Shown here piece by piece: positions 1-5,189 of a DNA stretch of 5,189 bases. The DNA is from Hyphomicrobiales bacterium. Its GTDB lineage: Bacteria > Pseudomonadota > Alphaproteobacteria > Rhizobiales > Beijerinckiaceae. The notes under the pieces were generated by a model that saw only the letters and a list, made by a program, of their open reading frames with translations, searched no databases and was not told where the DNA came from. The stretch lies in assembly GCA_028290085.1 (NCBI GenBank), contig JAQGKN010000671.1:1-5189 (forward strand), in the 5' to 3' direction. Position numbers and translations under genes: made by a program. Each line of letters starts with the position of its first letter. Within the stretch, counting starts at the first letter, position 1.

Positions 1-210
1 GCCGAAGCCATAGACCGGGGCCGTATCGATGAGGGTGATGCCACGATCAACGGCCTCATGAATTGTGCGGATCGCCTCTGCTTCGTCGGTGCCACCCCAC
101 ATCCATCCGCCGATAGCCCAAGTGCCAAGCGCGATGGGCGACACCTTGAGCGACGTTCTGGGAATTTCGACAGGCTCCTCGTTTAAGCCCATTTCAGCCT
201 GCTGAGTCAT
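1..210 (-). CDS. Aldo/keto reductase, N-terminal 70 residues (cut by window edge)
   Basis: This is the start of a cytoplasmic NADPH-dependent oxidoreductase of the aldo/keto reductase superfamily, which reduces aldehydes or ketones. The minus-strand frame is open to the window edge. Residues 29-41 (ALGTWAIGGWMWG) match the first strand region of the TIM barrel. The segment LIDTAPVYGFG at 60-70 carries the family's catalytic-site Asp and Tyr (DTAxxYG). The ATG at 208-210 is preceded by a good Shine-Dalgarno sequence (AAGGAGAC, 5 bases upstream), which fixes the start. The rest of the usual barrel, including the catalytic Lys and His, lies outside the window. It follows the dehydrogenase gene by 57 bp on the same strand, so the two are probably cotranscribed. 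The substrate cannot be inferred. Confidence 0.93.
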   Translation of the reverse strand, partial: MTQQAEMGLNEEPVEIPRTSLKVSPIALGTWAIGGWMWGGTDEAEAIRTIHEAVDRGITLIDTAPVYGFG

Positions 211-267
211 ATCTTGTCTCCTTATCTAAAGATCGAAACGGCGCCAGTTTGCGGACCGCAGCCTCCC

Positions 268-1296
268 TTAAGCGAGATCAACAACGTCGCTGGAATGGAG
301 CCGCGCTTCTTCCGCGGCAATCAGGCCGAGTGCGGTCCAGTCAAGCCCAGCATAGCCGCGTGCGATTCCCGTGATGAGCCGGTCTCGCACGACATTTACC
401 GATGGCATCGGAGCACCGGCATATTCGGCTTCGGCGAGGGCCAATCGCACGTCCTTGAGCACCAACGGCAGGACGAACCCAGGGGCGTATGATTGATTTA
501 CTATCTTGTCGCCATAGATTTTGTGGGCGCGCCCACCGAACATCGTACTTGTCATGACGTTGACGAAAGTTCCAGGATCAAGTCCGCGCTTGCGAGCCAC
601 AGTCACAAGCTCCGCCATCATCTCCAGTGCGGTTGCGGTCATCATATTGCCGAGCAGCTTGATCAAGTTCGCCTGCCAGGGCTCGGCGCTTATCGGAAAT
701 GTCCTCTGGCCAAGAACGTCCAACAACGGAAGGCAACGTTCAACATCGGTTTTTTCGCCCGCGGCTAGGATGTAAAGCTCGCGTGCCTTCGCCGCTTCCG
801 GGTTTCCAAAAACCGGCGCTGCAACGTAGCCCTGTCCGCAACGAGCGTGTTCTGTTGCAAGTTGACGCGCCATCGATGTGCTGATTGTTGCCATGCAAAG
901 GTGTACGGCGCCGTGCTTCAGCCATGACGCGAGGCCGACAACGCCGACGTCTTCCCGCCCGAACACGACTTCCCGGACTGCCGCGTCATCCGGAAGCATC
1001 GTAACGACTATATCGCAGTCGAATATGCTCCCCATTTCGGATGTAAGAAAAAGCCCGAGCCCCGCCAGCGCTACCGCCCGATCCGGGTGTCGCACATAGC
1101 CAGTAACCCGATTCCCCGAGGCGGCGAGATTTGCGGCCATCGCCATTCCCATGTGGCCAAGACCGACAAATCCGATCGTATTCGGCAACGGCTTAGCCAC
1201 TGGCGGCGGGATGGCCTCAGTGGTGGGTTCGTTGACGGGATCGGAGCTAAGTCCGCTGGGCATCATCGTGAGCTTATCAAGTGTCCAATTTTCCAT
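268..1296 (-). CDS. Beta-hydroxyacid dehydrogenase family protein (3-hydroxyisobutyrate dehydrogenase-like)
   Basis: This is a cytoplasmic NAD(P)-dependent oxidoreductase of the beta-hydroxyacid / 6-phosphogluconate dehydrogenase-like family. The Rossmann fold begins with IGFVGLGHMG at residues 41-50. VVTMLPDD at 97-104 is the family's next nucleotide-side segment. APVFGNPEAA at 160-169 is the substrate-side signature. Lys213 in NLIKLLGN sits where the family has its catalytic lysine, and the helical C-terminal domain follows. Arg69 just after the second beta strand may favour NADP, but this is inference. The family is usually about 290-300 residues. Here about 38 extra residues, Pro/Ser/Glu/Thr-rich, precede the Rossmann strand. 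The ATG at 1294-1296 has GGAG 8 bases upstream, which supports the long form; Met11 and Met12 have no such site. The gene probably leads a unit with the aldo/keto reductase downstream. The substrate is unknown. Confidence 0.9.
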   Translation of the reverse strand: MENWTLDKLTMMPSGLSSDPVNEPTTEAIPPPVAKPLPNTIGFVGLGHMGMAMAANLAASGNRVTGYVRHPDRAVALAGLGLFLTSEMGSIFDCDIVVTMLPDDAAVREVVFGREDVGVVGLASWLKHGAVHLCMATISTSMARQLATEHARCGQGYVAAPVFGNPEAAKARELYILAAGEKTDVERCLPLLDVLGQRTFPISAEPWQANLIKLLGNMMTATALEMMAELVTVARKRGLDPGTFVNVMTSTMFGGRAHKIYGDKIVNQSYAPGFVLPLVLKDVRLALAEAEYAGAPMPSVNVVRDRLITGIARGYAGLDWTALGLIAAEEARLHSSDVVDLA

Positions 1297-1455
1297 TTCA
1301 AATTCTCCATACCTTGTTGCTGCTCGCTGTCGAGCGTGCGCCGGCCCTCGATATTGGATGACTTGTTCATCTTGTTGGCAGCCTTCAAGAGGTGCTGTTA
1401 TTTGAGTTCGTCGGTGCGTTGGATTTCACCCCGTATCGGGAGGTAACTGACGGTT

Positions 1456-1692
1456 TCAGCTGTGCCCGCGCAGGATCTCAGAAATCCCCACGACTTGGAG
1501 AATGACGCCGCTTTCATCCGCGATTGCGACCCCCTGAAATGAGATTTCTTCGCCGCGGAGCTGGTCAGTCAGGATCTCGCGCCCGCCGAGCACGGCGGAC
1601 GTCCGCGCCGCCTCGAGGCTAGGATGCTCTTCTCCATCATGGTCCCTTGCTAGCCGCCCGCCGATTATCGGATTTAGGTAAAATCTGGGCAT
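1456..1692 (-). CDS. Small DUF6894-like protein
   Basis: The product is 78 residues long and resembles the DUF6894 family of small proteins common in Rhizobiales. It starts MPRFYLNP. It then has a short acidic stretch (RDHDGEEHPSLEAA), where the family typically has a D/E-rich turn followed by LExAR. It ends with a V-AIADESGVIL segment like the family's conserved C-terminal strand pair. The frame can be opened further upstream to a TTG at 1749. MPRFY is the usual start of the family, however, and has a weak GGGA about 9 bases upstream, so the ATG at 1690-1692 is preferred. There is no signal peptide or membrane segment. The molecular function is unknown. It lies 159 bp upstream of the dehydrogenase on the same strand and diverges from the efflux-adaptor remnant. 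Confidence 0.8.
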   Translation of the reverse strand: MPRFYLNPIIGGRLARDHDGEEHPSLEAARTSAVLGGREILTDQLRGEEISFQGVAIADESGVILQVVGISEILRGHS

Positions 1693-1866
1693 GAGTGCAC
1701 ATCCCGTTTCTACGACGGGTGAGATGGAGAAGTTCGTTTCTGGACGCAACAGTGCATTGTCGAATGGCGGTATGCGGACCCTGCATGATCACCATGGTGC
1801 AGCCCCGGGCCCCCTCATGAATGGCGCGATGCTCCAATCCGCATGGGACACACGACCCTCTGGTAG

Positions 1867-2460
1867 GCCGGCGCGGGGCAAGCTTTATTCAAAGTTTCCG
1901 ACCTTCATCGTGTGCGCATTTTCGTGCGTGTGCCGCAGGCGTACTCGGCTCAGGTGCGCCCGGGGCTTAAGGCCAAATTCGGAATGCCGCAGTTTCCAGG
2001 CCAAGCATTCGATGCCGTCGTGACTTCAACTTCAAGCGCGCTCGATGCCGCTTCGCGAAGCCTGTTGGTCGAGCTTCAGGCCGACAATTCGGATGGAAAG
2101 CTGCTGGCGGGAGCCTATAGCCAGGTCACGTTCGAATTGCCGGGCGACCCTAAGACAATGCGCATTCCCGCTACGGCGCTCGTCATTTCGAACCGGGGTT
2201 CGCAAGTGGCCCTCCTTGGCGCACAGGGCAAAGTCACGCTTAAAGACATTCAGCTTGGTCGCGACTTCGGCAAAAGCGTCGAGGTGGTCGCCGGCTTATC
2301 GCCCAGTGATCAAATCATCGATGCGCCGCCTGAAACATTGCAGGCCGGCGATGTGGTGCGCCTGGCCGGGCTGCAGGCCAATGGCCCAGACGCGACGAGG
2401 CGACAAGCGGGGGACTCTCTGTCCCACTCTGATGCACAGCCCTCCCTGGTGGCGAAATGA
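1867..2460 (+). pseudogene. C-terminal half of an RND efflux periplasmic adaptor (HlyD/MFP family), truncated
   Basis: The frame encodes the second half of a membrane-fusion adaptor that would link an inner-membrane RND pump to an outer-membrane channel. Recognisable homology starts at about 1876 with GQALFKVSDLHRVR and continues through IFVRVPQAYSAQVRPG, typical of the beta-barrel domain. The membrane-proximal domain follows, with RIPATALVISNRG at 2160-2198 and GLSPSDQII near 2294. Family members are usually around 370-400 residues. Only about 195 are left, and the signal peptide, lipoyl domain and alpha-hairpin are missing. An in-frame TAG at 1864-1866 closes the frame, and no adaptor sequence is seen upstream in other frames. 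A GTG at 1912 could open 182 codons but lacks a ribosome site and lies inside the domain. The RND pump gene that normally follows is absent. It is most likely a rearrangement remnant. Confidence 0.8.
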
Positions 2461-2494
2461 TGATAGAGCAGGCCATGGCACAGGGACGAGATTG

Positions 2495-2507
2495 GCATGC
2501 CGCCATG
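2495..2507 (+). repeat. GCATGC-N3-CATG motif, copy 1
   Basis: This copy reads GCATGCCGCCATG. It shares ten preceding and overlapping bases (ATTGGCATGC, 2491-2500) exactly with the copy at 3739-3748. It lies 99 bp upstream of the ATG at 2594. It may be a regulatory element or a small dispersed repeat. Confidence 0.4.
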
Positions 2508-2593
2508 CGCAGATGGAATGAGCGCCGGGTGATCGCCGGGGGTATGCATGCTGAGTATCGGTAACACTCGCTGCCTGCAGGAGGACCTATAAA

Positions 2594-2818
2594 ATGGCTA
2601 AATTTTCCGTCGTGCTGATCGCCGTCGCGATCGTAACTGGCCCGGCGCTCGCAGAGCCGCAGAATGGCTGGCCGTCTTCGCGCGATCGCTTCAGCGATCA
2701 TCCATTTGCCCATCATGACGCACAACGCCCGGCGCTGGCTACACAAGCCGTCACTCCGCTGGACCGGCGCATCGAACGACAGGACAACGCATCGGAGCGG
2801 ATCTGCCCCGAATGCTAG
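2594..2818 (+). CDS. Small secreted protein, 74 residues, C-terminal CPEC
   Basis: This is a hypothetical exported protein. The ATG has a strong Shine-Dalgarno sequence, AGGAGG, about 8 bases upstream. Residues 1-20 form a classic Sec signal peptide: a Lys, a hydrophobic core (VVLIAVAIV) and an ALA cleavage site before Glu21. The mature part of about 54 residues is hydrophilic. It has a His-rich stretch (DHPFAHHDAQ), a basic LDRRIERQ segment, and ends in RICPEC. The two cysteines (71 and 74) are its only ones; a CxxC at the C-terminus could form a disulfide or bind metal, which is inference. No family is recognised. It is the first of five small exported genes on this strand. A GCATGC-N3-CATG motif lies 99 bp before the start codon. 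Confidence 0.75.
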   Translation: MAKFSVVLIAVAIVTGPALAEPQNGWPSSRDRFSDHPFAHHDAQRPALATQAVTPLDRRIERQDNASERICPEC

Positions 2819-3091
2819 TTGCTTGTGCGAAAAACACGAGCGATGGCCGCGAGAACTATAGGCAGTGGCAAGGCGCAAAATCTGCACCGAGGCGGTGTGA
2901 AGGAGGAAACGACCAAGCTGACACAGGACAGGTGGAGTTTTCTGAGCGCGGCGACTGCAGGATACCGCCGCAGAAGCTTTTGCGACAGGGGCCACGCGTG
3001 TCGGTGATCCGGGACACAACCTCACCCGGCCTTACGATATCTTGGCCGGACCTTGGACCGGTACGAATAATCAAAAGTCGGGAGGGGTTTG

Positions 3092-3349
3092 ATGTCGCGT
3101 TACGTTAGGGCGGGGCTTTTTTTCAGAGCGCGGACGTGGGCCAGCTTGGCACTGATCGTCCTCGCCGCGCCGGCGGATGCGCAGACGCAGCACCTGATCC
3201 CATCGCCATATCCGCCCGCAGACGGCAGCGCGCGAATCCAGGCGGAGACGTCGTCCAGAGGTCGTCGACATCTGGTGCCTTTGCCGTACCCGGGGTCATT
3301 AGGACCCAACGCACTCGGAAACCCGACCGGTCGCATAACCACGCGCTGA
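3092..3349 (+). CDS. Small secreted protein, 85 residues, with a duplicated HL(I/V)PxPYP motif
   Basis: This is a hypothetical exported protein. The start at ATG 3092 is chosen because GGGAGGGG lies 4-5 bases upstream; a TTG three bases earlier is less likely. After a basic N-terminus, residues 16-30 form a hydrophobic core ending in ADA, with predicted cleavage before Gln31. The mature part has no cysteine. It carries two similar blocks: HLIPSPYP at 34-41, followed by PADGSA, and HLVPLPYP at 60-67, followed by GSLGPNA. Most of the differences between the two DNA copies are synonymous. The tail is LGNPTGRITTR. No enzyme motif is visible and no function is assigned. The upstream gap from 2819 to 3091 holds no convincing gene. 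Confidence 0.7.
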   Translation: MSRYVRAGLFFRARTWASLALIVLAAPADAQTQHLIPSPYPPADGSARIQAETSSRGRRHLVPLPYPGSLGPNALGNPTGRITTR

Positions 3350-3613
3350 ACCCCTCAAGGTTTGATTGCGGCTGAACGACTTACTGACGGGGTAGGTGTG
3401 CTCAACACGCATCTACGCGGGCTGCCGAGTTCGGTCCGCAATGCATTTAAACCCGATGGCAAGTTGAAAAAGCCGGCCGGTCGCTATTTGCCAAGCGCCG
3501 GGAAAAATTGCATGCGCGCCGCATATCTCACAAACTTATATAGGCAAGACGAACGCTGTCGACATTAGGTCAGCACACCACACAGCCAAGCGTCCGAATC
3601 GTTGTTGCAGATC

Positions 3614-3656
3614 GCTCGACGCGAGATCTGACCACTCGATATTAATCGCGTCGAGC
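3614..3656. repeat. 11-bp perfect inverted repeat with 21-base spacer
   Basis: GCTCGACGCGA at 3614-3624 is the exact reverse complement of TCGCGTCGAGC at 3646-3656. The 21-base spacer is AT-richer than the arms. No T-run follows, so it does not look like an intrinsic terminator. It could be an operator, an RNA hairpin or a remnant of a repeat. Confidence 0.6.
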
Positions 3657-3742
3657 AACGGGCTCAGTGCGCCGACATTGAAAAAGATTTGCTCACCGTG
3701 CTTCAGATCGGAGTTTCCTGCGCTTGCATCCTAATCGCATTG

Positions 3743-3773
3743 GCATGCGCGCATGAAAACGATGCATTTCCAA
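3743..3773 (+). repeat. 31-bp direct repeat unit containing GCATGC-N3-CATG, copy 2
   Basis: This unit matches 5155-5185 at 26 of 31 positions. It contains the perfect 12-bp palindrome CATGCGCGCATG (3744-3755) and TGCATTTC near its end. It starts 89 bp upstream of the ATG at 3832. It may be a shared promoter-region element. Read on the minus strand it would encode EMHRFHARM, so a short conserved coding segment is the alternative. Confidence 0.5.
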
Positions 3774-3831
3774 GATGGTCTGACGTGCGCCACAACTTGT
3801 CTCATCGTTCATTGATAGCTGGAGAGCAGCG

Positions 3832-4077
3832 ATGAATACGAAAGCGCGTTTCCTAGCGGCGTCTCTTATCGCCTTGATGCCATCCTTTGCATTTGCTCAG
3901 AACCGGAACGTTACTCTTGAACCTCCGTGTTCAGACTCCGGTTCTGGAATGGACCCGGTGCGGGAGGGACCGCTGGCGCGAGACTATTTGCGGTTTCACG
4001 ATAGCACGTCAGGAGAAGTTCCCTTAGCGCCGTGCATCTTCACCGGCTTATCCGTGGACCCTCGTGCCTTTATCTGA
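3832..4077 (+). CDS. Small secreted protein, 81 residues, two cysteines
   Basis: This is a hypothetical exported protein. The ATG is preceded by GGAGAG about 7 bases upstream. Residues 1-22 form a Sec signal peptide: Lys and Arg near the N-terminus, the core FLAASLIALMPSFAF, and an AFA cleavage site before Gln23. The mature part of about 59 residues has only two cysteines, Cys33 (EPPCSDSGSG) and Cys68 (LAPCIFTG), far enough apart for an intramolecular disulfide in the periplasm (inference). No family is recognised. The next gene starts 11 bases after its stop, and that gene's ribosome site begins at the stop codon. The pair is therefore very probably cotranscribed and possibly translationally coupled. 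Confidence 0.72.
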   Translation: MNTKARFLAASLIALMPSFAFAQNRNVTLEPPCSDSGSGMDPVREGPLARDYLRFHDSTSGEVPLAPCIFTGLSVDPRAFI

Positions 4078-4088
4078 GGAGAATAGAA

Positions 4089-4310
4089 ATGCTAAAGCCT
4101 TTTGCGTTCGGCGTCGGAGCTATGCTTGCTCTCGGCGCGTTTTCGGTTCCTGCTAATGCGCAGGATACGAAACGCCAAACCCTCATGGAGAAATGTGTAG
4201 CGCATGCACAAGCGGAGTACCCGCCGACGGGTACTCTGAACGATCCGGGGAACAGCCATACGTGGGCAATCTACGCGGCGTGTATGCAGAACTTGGGCGA
4301 ACGCCCTTAG
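4089..4310 (+). CDS. Small secreted protein, 73 residues, two cysteines
   Basis: This is a hypothetical exported protein. The start at ATG 4089 is chosen over upstream in-frame starts (open to 4032), which would overlap the previous gene. It has GAGGAG about 7 bases upstream and begins directly with a signal peptide. Residues 1-24 are MLKPF, a hydrophobic core and an ANA cleavage site before Gln25. The mature part of about 49 residues has two cysteines. Cys36 lies in LMEKCVAHAQAEYP and Cys65 in WAIYAACMQNLGERP, two short helix-like segments separated by a Gly/Pro/Asn loop. The layout resembles small two-cysteine exported proteins of Bradyrhizobium with a C-terminal ACMxxxGxRP-like end; this is a recollection of the pattern, not a database match. 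It is the second gene of the 3832-4310 pair. Confidence 0.75.
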   Translation: MLKPFAFGVGAMLALGAFSVPANAQDTKRQTLMEKCVAHAQAEYPPTGTLNDPGNSHTWAIYAACMQNLGERP

Positions 4311-4414
4311 CTCACGATCCGCGTCCTAGCGCGACCGACACCGCGGAAGTACTCGTTACCACCTACGGTCAATTTCGCGCGTCCACGCTTATTTGGCAAA
4401 CTCGGAGAACACAG

Positions 4415-4546
4415 ATGAAACGCACCGCTCTACTCATCCTAACGACAATCATGATTACTCTCGGGGGCGGGCCGACGATTGCTCAGGCTCTCAACAACGA
4501 AGTGGTTTGCTCGCAGCCCGGCTACAAACACGACCCACGCTGCTGA
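4415..4546 (+). CDS. Very small secreted protein, 43 residues, two cysteines
   Basis: This is a hypothetical exported peptide. The same frame is open upstream to 4193, but that part overlaps the previous gene. The ATG at 4415 has CGGAGA about 8 bases upstream and starts a clear signal peptide: MKR, then ALLILTTIMITLGGG, with an AQA cleavage site after residue 25. The mature peptide would be only about 18 residues, with Cys32 and a C-terminal Cys43 (NNEVVCSQPGYKHDPRC). A disulfide would close most of the peptide into a ring (inference). The 104-bp gap to the previous gene leaves room for its own promoter, though none is clear. A terminator-like hairpin starts 22 bases after the stop. No family is recognised. 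Confidence 0.62.
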   Translation: MKRTALLILTTIMITLGGGPTIAQALNNEVVCSQPGYKHDPRC

Positions 4547-4567
4547 CCTTCTACGCGCTCGGGTGAG

Positions 4568-4592
4568 CCGACGGGCCCAATGGACCCGTCGG
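4568..4592 (+). terminator. Terminator-like hairpin after the small-protein cluster
   Basis: CCGACGGG at 4568-4575 pairs perfectly with CCCGTCGG at 4585-4592. After one mismatch, two more C-G pairs close an AAT loop. The following bases (ACCGCTCTTG) are only mildly T-rich, so it is a plausible but not canonical Rho-independent terminator. It sits 22 bases after the stop of the last small gene. Confidence 0.55.
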
Positions 4593-5189
4593 ACCGCTCT
4601 TGTAATCGGCCGACCCTCTGCTTCCCCTGTCTCCTTGGCCTTCGGTGAGCGTCCAGTATGACGGCCGCGCCTTTGTAGCCGGCCCTTAGGCCCGCGCTGA
4701 GCTTGTGACCCGTAGGTGGCCCAGAGCATCACACTCGGCATGGAGCTTCGTTGTTACGACCGATACGTCGGGCAAGCGCACCTTTTGAGGGAGCTGCCGA
4801 CTGCGCGGTGAGTCTTGAGGGGGCGTTCATCACCCCGTGGGTGTGCCACTTTCGACTGCGAGCGCAACAAAATTCCGTTTGAACAAATTCGTTTGGCTTC
4901 AGCGGATGAAGTGAATGTAGGTAGCCTTGTGGAGCCTAATCTGTTCGCGCATTTCGCGAGCGACGCCGGTTCTTGATCGCGAAAATGCTCACTCTTGATG
5001 TCTCATCGATCATCGTCGCGAGGCACTCGCGCGAGACCGGAATTCGTGTCTCGACTCCACGCATCAGCCGACCGGCGCGCGCGCGAGCAAATTAAAAGAG
5101 CCTGCGAATTGGAGGCCTCGTTTAAGATTTTGAGAGAGCGTCCGTCTTCCTCCTGCATGCGTGCATGACGACGCTGCATTTCAAATTGG
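4593..5189. other. 597-bp stretch without a convincing gene
   Basis: No frame has both a ribosome site and a recognisable product. It holds a plus-strand frame at 4740-4976 interrupted by a TGA at 4809-4811, with a protein-like second part, and an 8-bp inverted repeat (TTTCGCGA at 4952-4959, TCGCGAAA at 4977-4984). It also holds a minus-strand frame at 5003-5189 that is open to the edge, and a 31-bp repeat at 5155-5185. It may be a decayed region or a long leader for a gene beyond the window. Confidence 0.5.
5155..5185 (+). repeat. 31-bp direct repeat unit containing GCATGC-N3-CATG, copy 3
   Basis: This unit matches 3743-3773 at 26 of 31 positions, including GCATGC, CATGA, ACG and TGCATTTC. 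By analogy with the other copies, a small exported gene might start about 90 bp beyond the window edge; that is a prediction. Confidence 0.5.

Larger units (their letters stand above)
3350..3831. other. 482-bp stretch without a convincing gene
   Basis: No reading frame here has both a good ribosome site and protein-like composition. A 68-codon frame opening with TTG at 3362 is weak. The stretch contains an 11-bp perfect inverted repeat (3614-3656), a 31-bp repeat unit (3743-3773) shared with the right edge of the window, and a separate GCATGCGCGC at 3510-3519. Its last 90 bases probably hold the promoter of the gene at 3832, but no clear -35/-10 pair can be named. Confidence 0.5.

Noticed and set aside
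493..768. Plus-strand frames of 60-119 codons across 214-1446
   Set aside because: All lie antisense to the well-supported dehydrogenase or to its upstream region, and none has a plausible start site or domain.
2045..2521. 158-codon plus-strand frame inside the adaptor remnant
   Set aside because: Arg/Trp-rich out-of-frame translation of the adaptor; the alternative frame shows clear family motifs.
2457..2564. 35-codon frame overlapping the adaptor stop (ATGA)
   Set aside because: The overlap suggests coupling, but there is no ribosome site and no hydrophobic or domain signal, and it contains the repeat motif; probably chance.
2315..3025. 236-codon minus-strand frame opposite the adaptor remnant and the 74-residue gene
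   Set aside because: Arg/Ser/Pro/Cys-rich composition with no domain, antisense to a recognisable adaptor sequence; it is a shadow of GC-rich coding DNA.
2812..3108. 98-codon plus-strand frame between the first two secreted genes
   Set aside because: No ribosome site, no signal peptide, and low protein-like character; it runs into the next gene's start out of frame.
3362..3568. 68-codon frame starting with TTG
   Set aside because: Weak AAGG too close to a TTG start, no signal peptide unlike its neighbours, and no recognisable motif; kept only as part of the gene-free stretch.
4439..4741. 100-codon minus-strand frame
   Set aside because: Antisense to the 43-residue secreted gene and across the terminator-like hairpin; Arg-rich shadow.
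5074..5086. Alternating GC run (GGCGCGCGCGCG)
   Set aside because: Short low-complexity run expected in GC-rich DNA; no evidence of a functional repeat.

Overview
The window reads as an accessory stretch of a GC-rich alphaproteobacterial chromosome, most likely Rhizobiales (Bradyrhizobium-like). The placement is by inference: it rests on the codon and base composition, a small DUF6894-type protein, and a run of very small exported proteins. No rRNA, tRNA, CRISPR array, transposase or intact mobile element is visible.

Left part (1-1692, all minus strand). An aldo/keto reductase, cut by the window edge, lies 57 bp downstream of a 342-residue beta-hydroxyacid (3-hydroxyisobutyrate-like) dehydrogenase. 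The two probably form one leftward transcription unit of two NAD(P)-dependent oxidoreductases. Behind them, on the same strand, is a 78-residue DUF6894-like protein.

Middle (1693-2460). A plus-strand fragment holds only the C-terminal half of an RND-efflux periplasmic adaptor (HlyD/MFP family). Its N-terminal half and the pump gene that usually follows are missing, so it is a remnant with a break near 1866.

Right part (2461-4592, plus strand). Five tiny genes (74, 85, 81, 73 and 43 codons) each have their own Shine-Dalgarno sequence and each encode a protein with an N-terminal signal peptide. Four of the five have exactly two cysteines, both in the mature part. A terminator-like hairpin follows the last one. 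This cluster of unrecognised mini-secretome genes is the most interesting part of the window.

A short motif, GCATGC-N3-CATG, occurs about 90-100 bp upstream of two of the cluster genes and again at the right edge. A longer 31-bp version is repeated at 3743 and 5155. The stretches 3350-3831 and 4593-5189 hold no convincing gene, only repeats, inverted repeats and possible decayed reading frames. The functions of the small secreted proteins cannot be named from sequence alone.
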